From Candidatus Woesearchaeota archaeon (GTDB taxonomy: Archaea > Nanobdellota > Nanobdellia > Woesearchaeales > JABIAG01), in contig JAHWHN010000092.1 of NCBI GenBank assembly GCA_019323235.1, forward strand, positions 1-5,809: a DNA stretch of 5,809 nucleotides, written 5' to 3'. Shown here one piece after another: positions 1-4,572 of this stretch. The position numbers and the translations under genes were made by a program. The notes below the pieces were generated by a model. That model did not search any database, was not told the DNA's origin, and saw nothing but the letters and a program-made list of their open reading frames with translations. The first letter of the stretch is position 1. Each line of letters opens with the position of its first letter.

Positions 1-49
1 GATAAAATGCATCTGCGAAAATCTTTGCGAAATCATATTCATCTGACAT
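1..49 (-). CDS. 5' end of a hypothetical protein gene, cut by the window edge
   Basis: An open frame starts at ATG 49-47 on the minus strand and runs off the left edge; the visible 16 residues read MSDEYDFAKIFADAFY. The start is supported by an SD-like AGAGGT on the minus strand at 62-57, with a 7-base spacer. The residues are acidic and aromatic with no signal peptide or membrane segment in view. Too little is visible to name a function. It is transcribed divergently from the structured RNA and SPFH gene, sharing the AT-rich spacer 63-226. Confidence 0.6.
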   Translation of the reverse strand, partial: MSDEYDFAKIFADAFY

Positions 50-56
50 TTTTAAT

Positions 57-62
57 ACCTCT
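57..62 (-). promoter_or_regulatory. Ribosome binding site of the left-edge gene
   Basis: AGAGGT on the minus strand lies 7 bases before the ATG at 49-47. In an otherwise GC-poor spacer this purine stretch is conspicuous and decides the start. This gene therefore seems to have a real leader, unlike the leaderless genes elsewhere in the window. Confidence 0.55.
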
Positions 63-107
63 AATTAAAATATAATAGAAAAGTAGTAAAAATAACAGTT
101 AAAGATA

Positions 108-117
108 ATGTATAAAT
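108..117 (-). promoter_or_regulatory. Possible TATA box for the left-edge gene
   Basis: The minus strand reads TTTATACA here. An archaeal start about 25 bases downstream would fall near 87, giving a leader of about 38 bases that contains the SD. The spacer is so AT-rich that several other TATA-like stretches exist (for example around 68-76), so this placement is weak. Confidence 0.25.
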
Positions 118-152
118 TATTATAATATTTTAGAATTTTTAATTAATTTATA

Positions 153-168
153 AGAATTATAGAATTAT
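153..168. repeat. Tandem 8-base direct repeat
   Basis: AGAATTAT occurs twice head to tail at 153-160 and 161-168. In DNA this AT-rich a short tandem can arise by chance. It is listed because it lies in a likely control region next to the palindrome at 173-191. Confidence 0.4.
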
Positions 169-172
169 ATTA

Positions 173-191
173 TTCCGAAATTTTTTCGGAA
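173..191. repeat. Perfect 8-bp inverted repeat with 3-base loop
   Basis: TTCCGAAA (173-180) and TTTCGGAA (184-191) are perfect reverse complements around TTT. It is the only CCG/CGG-containing spot in the spacer. It lies about 36 bases before the candidate TATA box at 227-235 and about 125 bases upstream of the left-edge ATG. It could be an operator for a dimeric regulator. It is less likely a terminator, because no T-run follows the stem on the + strand and no gene ends just before it on either strand. Confidence 0.6.
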
Positions 192-226
192 ATTCTTAAA
201 GAAACTATAAAAAAGAACTTACCATA

Positions 227-235
227 TTTATATTT
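227..235 (+). promoter_or_regulatory. Candidate TATA box for the structured RNA / SPFH transcript
   Basis: TTTATATTT is the best TATA-like match before the GC-rich block. An archaeal start 24-27 bases downstream falls near G257/G258, where the composition changes from the AT-rich spacer to structured sequence. No comparable TATA box was seen between 300 and 580, so the SPFH gene probably relies on this promoter. Inferred from position only. Confidence 0.45.
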
Positions 236-244
236 GCTAAACAT

Positions 245-269
245 GCTTTATGCATAGGTACAATAAAGC
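245..269. repeat. 7-bp inverted repeat centred on the predicted start site
   Basis: GCTTTAT (245-251) and ATAAAGC (263-269) are perfect reverse complements separated by 11 bases. The dyad centre is at 257, where a TATA box at 227-235 would place transcription start. It may be an operator over the start site. If transcription begins earlier, it would instead be the first hairpin of the RNA. Confidence 0.5.
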
Positions 270-436
270 CCTACTCAAAGGATATTGGTATGTTGTATTC
301 CAAGTTTGGCACCATGTGATTTTTGGTCACACCATCTACGTGTAACGCGTAGAGGGGAGTCTTGGACTCTTCAAGCCTTAGTGAAGTTCAGAATGCTGTT
401 GCTTAGGCATTTCCAAAGAACCGGATAATATATGTT

Positions 437-603
437 ATTGCTTGAGATTAAGAGGATACCTCTTTGATTGAAGCATTGTTGAAGAAATTCCGTCGCGATT
501 TTCAGACCAATGTGAACGTCTTAGATTAACCTTAATACCCTTTAACGTATAGCAATAGTTAATGGTGAGCTGGACTTTCAAGGCACACTTTAAAGAGGAT
601 AAA
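437..603 (+). promoter_or_regulatory. Candidate SD-sequestering switch in the SPFH leader
   Basis: CCTCTT at 459-464 closes a local hairpin with AAGAGG at 450-455 over a 3-base loop, extended by an outer helix 439-443/471-475. The stretch 459-467 can instead pair with 590-598, which contains the SD of the downstream gene: nine consecutive pairs, one of them a U-G wobble (591/466). The pairings are mutually exclusive. In the local form the SD is free; in the long-range form it is masked. The arrangement exists because AAGAGGATA occurs at both 450-458 and 593-601. The complementarity is seen directly; regulation is inferred. Confidence 0.4.
595..598 (+). promoter_or_regulatory. Ribosome binding site deciding the SPFH start
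   Basis: GAGG, within AAAGAGGAT, lies 5 bases before ATG 604-606. This selects 604 over the in-frame upstream ATG at 562, which has no SD and sits in the paired leader region 558-563. Confidence 0.75.
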
Positions 604-1629
604 ATGCAAAAAGAATACATTATAGAAGAACATGAAATTGGATTAAAATATGTTGATGGTAAATTAGAATCAGAATTAAAACCAGGTAAATATAAGTTTG
701 GAGTACACGAAAAAGATATTAAAGAAAGAATCTATAAGGCTAATAAAAAGAAAGATGACTTTCTTGTTGAATCTTTTTATGATTTAGAAGATAAGTCTCC
801 AGAAGTTACTAAAAGAATAAGAGATTATGAAGAACAATTAAAAAGATTAAGGAAAAAGAGCATATTTTCATTCTTAAAAATTTATGATGATGAAGAGATT
901 AGAGAATTAAGAAAACAAATTGAAAAGAAAATAAGATATGAAAAAATAAATCATTATTTTTTAAATCTAGAAGTTCCTGAAAAGATTAGAGAAAAAATAA
1001 TTGAATTTGATAAAGAAATTGAAGAAGCTAGAAAAGAACCTTTAATTGAAATTAAGAAAATTGACAAAAGACAATTAACTTTAACTGTTACTGGTCAAGA
1101 AATGATTACTAATGATAAGGTAACTATTAGATTAAATGTAATTGCTCAATATAATATTAAAGATGCTAAGAAGGCAGCAAATAGTGTTGTTAGTTATGAG
1201 AATAGATTATATCAACAAATTCAAATGGTTGTAAGAGATTATGCTAGTGCAAATACTTTAGATCAACTTTTAACAAATAAAAATGTTATTGGTAAATATA
1301 TCTTAAAAGAAGTTAAAGATTTAGCAACAAGTATTGGTCTAGAATTAATCGAAGTTGGTTTAAAAGATATAATCCTTCCAGGAGAGATTAGAGAAGCTAT
1401 GAACAAAGTAGTTGAAGCAGAACGTCAAGGTAAAGCTACATTTATTAAAGCTAGAGAAGAAGTTGCTGCTGCAAGAGCTTTAGCTAATGCCGCTAAAATT
1501 ATTAGTAGTGATGAGAATATCTTAAAACTAAAACAAATGGAAGCATTAAAAGAAATTGCTAATTCACCATCAACTACAATTTATTTTGGTATTGGCGATG
1601 ATTTAATAAGAGCAATTAAGAATAAATAA
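604..1629 (+). CDS. SPFH-domain protein (stomatin/prohibitin/slipin family)
   Basis: This 341-residue protein belongs by motif to the SPFH (stomatin/prohibitin/flotillin/HflK-C) superfamily, whose members assemble into membrane-associated oligomeric scaffolds and often modulate membrane proteases or channels. Residues 1-33 resemble the slipin opening (EIGLKYVDGKLESELKPGKY). Residues ~148-260 form the SPFH core: ITNDKVTIRLNVIAQYNI, a helical stretch with ANTLDQLL, then LELIEVGLKDIILPGEIREA. Residues ~268-320 are an Ala/Glu-rich helix, and the tail STTIYFG matches the usual slipin ending. Unusually, there is no N-terminal membrane helix, and about 110 charged residues (~36-147) separate the first strands from the core. 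An in-frame ATG at 562 would add 14 residues but lacks an SD. The substrate or partner protease is not visible. A T-rich terminator follows; upstream is the structured leader. Confidence 0.88.
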   Translation: MQKEYIIEEHEIGLKYVDGKLESELKPGKYKFGVHEKDIKERIYKANKKKDDFLVESFYDLEDKSPEVTKRIRDYEEQLKRLRKKSIFSFLKIYDDEEIRELRKQIEKKIRYEKINHYFLNLEVPEKIREKIIEFDKEIEEARKEPLIEIKKIDKRQLTLTVTGQEMITNDKVTIRLNVIAQYNIKDAKKAANSVVSYENRLYQQIQMVVRDYASANTLDQLLTNKNVIGKYILKEVKDLATSIGLELIEVGLKDIILPGEIREAMNKVVEAERQGKATFIKAREEVAAARALANAAKIISSDENILKLKQMEALKEIANSPSTTIYFGIGDDLIRAIKNK

Positions 1630-1633
1630 AATT

Positions 1634-1660
1634 CTTATTTTTATTTTTTTTGAATTTTTT
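1634..1660 (+). terminator. T-tract terminator after the SPFH gene
   Basis: Starting five bases after the stop codon is a run of T-rich sequence with an eight-T and a six-T block and no GC hairpin. Archaeal RNA polymerase commonly terminates at such T-tracts. It separates the SPFH transcript from the next gene, which has its own TATA box. Confidence 0.6.
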
Positions 1661-1733
1661 AAATTAGTCTTATTATAATTCTTTATTAAGAGTATAGGAA
1701 ACCATACAAACTATAATCTAAAAATAAACAAAA

Positions 1734-1743
1734 TTTAAATATT
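1734..1743 (+). promoter_or_regulatory. Archaeal TATA box of the 361-residue gene
   Basis: TTTAAATATT is preceded by an A-rich, BRE-like stretch and centred about 26 bases before ATG 1764. Transcription would therefore start at or within a base or two of the ATG, giving a leaderless mRNA. The absence of any SD before the ATG agrees with this. Confidence 0.6.
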
Positions 1744-1763
1744 AATAAATGATTAAGTTATAA

Positions 1764-2849
1764 ATGGCAAATGCAATTGATTATTTAAAAACATATTTTG
1801 GAGAAATTAGCAAATTAATTGAAGAATCTTTTAAATTAGAAAAAGTTAATTATAAAGAATTAAAAGAAGAACTAAAAATAATTGAAAAAATAAAAGAAAA
1901 AGAAGAAGAACTAGATGAACTAATTGAAAAATTTAAAAGATTCTGCGTAAGCAGAAGAATAAATACTGATAATTTTTTAAGCCATAAATGGTTTGACTCA
2001 GTATCTGAATATTATAAAAAAGACGTATATAAGGAATATGGAATTATTGAAGATAAAGAGTTAGAAATTAAAGATGAAGAAAAAAAACTAGAAGATAGTT
2101 TTCATTCAATTATTACAAGAATTAAAAGAATTAATGGTATAATTAATGCATCTATTCATAAACTAAAGGAAATTGAAATTCATTTTAAACAAATTACTTT
2201 TAAAAATATGATAGAAGATTTTATAGCTATAGAAAATGATCTTGATGACTTTATAAAAATTGTTTTTTTATATATTAAAGATGAAAAGAAAGCAGAAGAA
2301 AATTCTGATTTTGAATTATTAGAAATGATAATTAATGATTTAGAAGAAAAACTAAAGAAATATTTTAAAAATAATATTCAAGATAGTTTAACAAGGTTAA
2401 ATGAAGAATATAGAAAAATCTTGAAGGGACAAGATGAACTCACAACAAATGAATTTATATTTGAAAGAAATATTTATCGTTTGTTTGGTTCTAATGGTGT
2501 AAAAAGTAAATTAAATAAAAATTACTATTTAAAAAAGATACTTATCAATAACCTAGACATAATAGTTAAAGAAGGTATTAATTCAATACATGGAAGAAAA
2601 CCAGTAGCAGAAGGTTGGGTATTTCTTGGAGACCTAGTAAGAGGCGAATTGAATTCTGGTGCTAGAATTTTTTATAAACTTGAAGAAGATAAAATTTTAA
2701 TCGGTGATGTTTTCACAGAATCAGAACATGGAAGCAAAAAATCCGTTCACAGTGATTATAAAGAAGCTCTCAGAGAAATTGATAAAGGTAAATATAAAAT
2801 AAATGCAAGCAAAGAATTGGATTTCTTTATCAAGAGGATTGCTGCTTAA
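1764..2849 (+). CDS. Uncharacterised coiled-coil protein with a possible RelE/HigB-fold C-terminal domain
   Basis: I do not recognise this 361-residue protein as a whole. It has no signal peptide or membrane segment and should be cytoplasmic. Residues ~10-60 and ~95-225 are rich in Lys, Glu and Ile with heptad-like spacing, suggesting long helices or coiled coils. From ~255 the character changes: GINSIHGRKP, GWVFLGDLVRGELNSGAR, then RIFYKLEEDKILIGDVF, SEHGSKKS and DYKEALREIDKGKYK. A glycine-proximal aromatic strand (RIFY), a turn, a second hydrophobic strand ending in F, a basic Ser/Lys patch and a final helix recall the RelE/HigB (phage Gp49-like) toxin fold, though no catalytic residues can be assigned with confidence. 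No antitoxin-like small gene is adjacent on the same strand. The start is set by the TATA box about 26 bases upstream. Its 3' end overlaps the convergent gene by 20 bases. Gene confidence is high, the domain proposal low. Confidence 0.85.
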   Translation: MANAIDYLKTYFGEISKLIEESFKLEKVNYKELKEELKIIEKIKEKEEELDELIEKFKRFCVSRRINTDNFLSHKWFDSVSEYYKKDVYKEYGIIEDKELEIKDEEKKLEDSFHSIITRIKRINGIINASIHKLKEIEIHFKQITFKNMIEDFIAIENDLDDFIKIVFLYIKDEKKAEENSDFELLEMIINDLEEKLKKYFKNNIQDSLTRLNEEYRKILKGQDELTTNEFIFERNIYRLFGSNGVKSKLNKNYYLKKILINNLDIIVKEGINSIHGRKPVAEGWVFLGDLVRGELNSGARIFYKLEEDKILIGDVFTESEHGSKKSVHSDYKEALREIDKGKYKINASKELDFFIKRIAA

Positions 2850-3246
2850 CAGCATAAAATTCAACTAATTTTGAGAGTTCTTCCACATAATGAAAAGGAT
2901 CTAAAGAATAGTTATGAACTTCCATACTAGAATTTTTTTGTATATTTTTTTTAACGTAATTTAAGATTAATCCGCCATCTTCAACTTTAGATAACATTTC
3001 AAAAGTCTCTAATGCATCATAAATCTTAACAACAAGATCTATTGAACCTCCCAAATTACTAAATTCATATACTTCAGAGGGGTCATAATAACATCCGCCA
3101 TAAACATGTAATTCATCAAGATAACCAATATAGTTTAAAGCAATATTTTCTCCTTCGTAAATATATTTCTTATCTTTTAAATCAAATTCTTTACCAAGAT
3201 TATGATAAGCATCCTTTAATTCCACAATTTCTAATAAATCTTCCAT
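2830..3246 (-). CDS. Uncharacterised acidic 138-residue protein
   Basis: I do not recognise a family. The protein is acidic and rich in Tyr, Leu and Asp/Glu, with one Cys (residue 52, in YGGCYYDP), no signal peptide and no membrane segment. Alternating short hydrophobic strands (residues ~28-50, ~67-75) and a likely C-terminal helix (~117-132, DPFHYVEELSKLVEFYAV) suggest a small globular alpha/beta protein. The gene has its own strong TATA box at 3275-3284, and the ATG lies only a few bases from the predicted start site, so it is probably leaderless. Its stop is TGA, evidence for the standard code. It ends tail to tail with the 361-residue gene and overlaps it by 20 bases. The good promoter, typical composition and clean length make it a likely real gene. 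Confidence 0.75.
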   Translation of the reverse strand: MEDLLEIVELKDAYHNLGKEFDLKDKKYIYEGENIALNYIGYLDELHVYGGCYYDPSEVYEFSNLGGSIDLVVKIYDALETFEMLSKVEDGGLILNYVKKNIQKNSSMEVHNYSLDPFHYVEELSKLVEFYAVKQQSS

Positions 3247-3274
3247 TTTAAGCTTAAAATGAGAATATCTTGGT

Positions 3275-3284
3275 ATTTATAAAA
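3275..3284 (-). promoter_or_regulatory. Archaeal TATA box of the 138-residue gene
   Basis: The minus strand reads TTTTATAAAT, close to the archaeal consensus and the best TATA box in the window. Its centre is about 33 bases before the ATG at 3246, so transcription would begin about 5-8 bases upstream of the ATG. There is no SD. Confidence 0.65.
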
Positions 3285-3314
3285 GTATCCCCTGAGCCAC
3301 TACCTTTTAAGGAC

Positions 3315-3327
3315 AAAAACTTAAAAA
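3315..3327 (-). terminator. Weak T-tract terminator after the MFS gene
   Basis: Immediately after the MFS stop (3331-3329) the minus-strand RNA has two five-T runs separated by three bases. This is short for an archaeal terminator but is placed correctly, just before the TATA box of the next gene. Confidence 0.35.
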
Positions 3328-3328
3328 T

Positions 3329-4513
3329 TTAATCTTTAATCATTATAAACATAAATAAAATAACAATTAATAAACAAAACATTCCAAAAGATAACATTAA
3401 GAAACTTGCTCCAATAGTATAAATGTCTGTAACATAACCTAATATTGGAGCTAATACTGCATAAACAATACTTTTCATCATACTACCTACTGAAATAACT
3501 GTTGCCCTATGATGAGAGGATGTATGATGGTTTATCATTTTACTTGAAGCAACACCTCTTATTCCTGATAAAAATGATAAAACAAATAAGAATAATAATG
3601 AAAAATATACTGAAAATAAGAACATTCCTATTAAAGCAACTATTTGGATTAAAATTAATATAATTATCAAAGTTTTTTCTTTAAATTTGTCAATAAAATA
3701 ATGGGAGAAATAACTCCCAATTGAACATGCAACAAAATAAATACAAACCCCTAAACCTAAAAGTAATTTTAAAGTTCCACCATCATATAGTGGTTGAATT
3801 AAAAAATACATCAAATGTGAAACAGCTCCAAAAAAACCTCCAAAAATAACTAACATAAAAACCCAGTTGTGAGTAAAAGAAAATTTAATAGCTTTCCATA
3901 AATGATTAAAATAATTTTTTTCTTGTAAATGTTTTTCCAAAGGTGGTTCTTTGAATGTTAAAACAAATAATCCTGCAATAAAAAATATAATAGAAGTTAA
4001 ATAAAATAACATCCTATAACCTAATAAATAAGCCAAAGTACTACTTACAAAAGCTAATGCACCATAGTTAAACATTTCAAATGAATTTGTTTTACCATAA
4101 ATTTTGGAGAATAATTTTTCTTTTTTTAAAACCTTTAATGTATCATATAAAAAAGCTTCATCAGAACCAGATTTGAAAGACCACATCAACCCCCCAAGTA
4201 ATTGGGCTATTAAAAAAACAAAAAAAGTACTTCCCAAGCCAAATATTAAAAATGATATACTTCCTGCGAACATAGCAATAGCAATAGAAGTTTTTCTACC
4301 ATACTTATCTGCAAAACCTCCAGAAGGAATCTCTGTAAAAAAAATCATTACTGTAAAAATAGATTCAAGTAACATGGTTTGTGTCATTGTTAAACCATTA
4401 GAAAGTATAAATAAAACAAATATTGCAATGGTTAATTCCATTGACATTAAGAATTTAAACAAATAAAATTTCCAAATATTAGAATTATATTCCAATCTTT
4501 CTAATTTATTCAT
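3329..4513 (-). CDS. Major facilitator superfamily (MFS) transporter
   Basis: This is a 394-residue integral membrane protein of normal MFS length with about 12 hydrophobic segments in two halves. The hallmark motif A between helices 2 and 3 is present as GGFADKYGRK (residues 65-74), intact in Asp and the basic pair. SFKSGSDEAFLYD (112-124) and HHRATVISVGSMMKS (334-348) are signatures I associate with a group of bacterial and archaeal MFS carriers usually annotated only as MFS transporter. A polar loop at ~190-205 separates the halves. MFS carriers of this shape are mostly proton-coupled exporters or secondary transporters; the substrate cannot be read from the sequence. The start is supported by a TATA box centred about 26 bases upstream (4536-4543) and no SD, implying a leaderless mRNA. 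It lies 59 bases downstream of the ABC exporter, with a T-tract between. Confidence 0.92.
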   Translation of the reverse strand: MNKLERLEYNSNIWKFYLFKFLMSMELTIAIFVLFILSNGLTMTQTMLLESIFTVMIFFTEIPSGGFADKYGRKTSIAIAMFAGSISFLIFGLGSTFFVFLIAQLLGGLMWSFKSGSDEAFLYDTLKVLKKEKLFSKIYGKTNSFEMFNYGALAFVSSTLAYLLGYRMLFYLTSIIFFIAGLFVLTFKEPPLEKHLQEKNYFNHLWKAIKFSFTHNWVFMLVIFGGFFGAVSHLMYFLIQPLYDGGTLKLLLGLGVCIYFVACSIGSYFSHYFIDKFKEKTLIIILILIQIVALIGMFLFSVYFSLLFLFVLSFLSGIRGVASSKMINHHTSSHHRATVISVGSMMKSIVYAVLAPILGYVTDIYTIGASFLMLSFGMFCLLIVILFMFIMIKD

Positions 4514-4535
4514 TTTTGAATATTTAATTAAATCC

Positions 4536-4543
4536 TATATTAA
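4536..4543 (-). promoter_or_regulatory. Archaeal TATA box of the MFS gene
   Basis: TTAATATA on the minus strand covers positions -30 to -23 from the ATG at 4513. This is the expected TATA placement for transcription starting at the A of the ATG. The neighbouring sequence is also AT-rich, so only the spacing gives it weight. Confidence 0.5.
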
Positions 4544-4550
4544 TGTTTTT

Positions 4551-4568
4551 AAAAAAACAAAAAAAGAA
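4551..4568 (-). terminator. T-tract terminator after the ABC exporter gene
   Basis: Five bases after the TAG stop (4575-4573) the minus-strand RNA carries two seven-T runs separated by one G. This is a typical archaeal intrinsic terminator and argues that the ABC and MFS genes are separate transcripts. Confidence 0.6.
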
Positions 4569-4572
4569 GCAA

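Larger units (their letters stand above)
63..226. other. AT-rich divergent intergenic spacer
   Basis: No gene is visible. GC is about 14% by hand count over 61-240. It holds a perfect inverted repeat at 173-191, a smaller one at 193-203 (TTCTT, A, AAGAA) and an 8-base tandem repeat AGAATTAT at 153-168. Its position between divergent transcription units makes it a likely control region for both sides. Confidence 0.6.
257..603 (+). ncRNA. Structured RNA of unknown class, probably the long 5' leader of the SPFH mRNA
   Basis: This 350-base stretch has no convincing long reading frame, but its GC is about 39% against about 25% in the genes, peaking at about 45% over 301-420. Drawable helices include 285-291/297-303, 315-319/327-331, 335-342/346-353, 354-361/365-372, 392-396/407-411 (or 375-378/405-408), 439-443/471-475 around 450-455/459-464, 484-490/497-503, 504-507/518-521, and 525-530/558-563 around 535-538/547-550. 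G-U pairs at 341/347, 355/371, 356/370, 446/468 and 448/466 form only in + strand RNA, which argues for this orientation. I found no RNase P RNA, SRP RNA, rRNA, tRNA or group I/II intron signatures. There is no terminator before the SPFH start, so it is probably a leader, though it could be processed into a free RNA. The 5' end is inferred from the TATA box; all structures were drawn by eye. Confidence 0.55.

Noticed and set aside
393..428. Eleven-residue frame MLLLRHFQRTG in the leader
   Set aside because: No SD precedes it and it overlaps the alternative helices 375-378/405-408 and 392-396/407-411; most likely chance.
265..578. Global closing helix 265-270 with 572-578
   Set aside because: AAAGCC can pair with GGaCTTT with one bulged A, which would close the whole RNA. 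But it is only six pairs and competes with the local 245-251/263-269 dyad, so it is not supported enough to claim.
562..603. Upstream ATG extending the SPFH protein by 14 residues
   Set aside because: There is no SD before it, it is partly inside the helix 525-530/558-563, and the added residues do not resemble the family's N-terminus. The ATG at 604 has GAGG at 5 bases.
257..603. Archaeal RNase P RNA or SRP RNA
   Set aside because: The length would fit, but the GAGGAAAGTCC-like and ACAGAA...GCTTA-like elements of RNase P are not present in the right order and spacing. The SRP helix 8 motif (GGAA-capped, AGCAGC side) is absent on both strands. CAGAA...GCTTA at 389-405 has the wrong spacing.
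435..620. Minus-strand 61-codon open frame over the leader and the SPFH start
   Set aside because: It has no SD or placed TATA box, covers the structured RNA and overlaps the SD and first codons of a well-supported gene. Its product shows no domain features.
1669..1690. Weak inverted repeat CTTATTA...TTAAG after the SPFH gene
   Set aside because: The arms match poorly and are almost pure A/T; the T-tract at 1634-1660 already explains termination.
4104..4466. Plus-strand 120-codon open frame
   Set aside because: It lies wholly inside the MFS gene on the opposite strand. The MFS frame has intact motifs and membrane segments, so this is a shadow frame.
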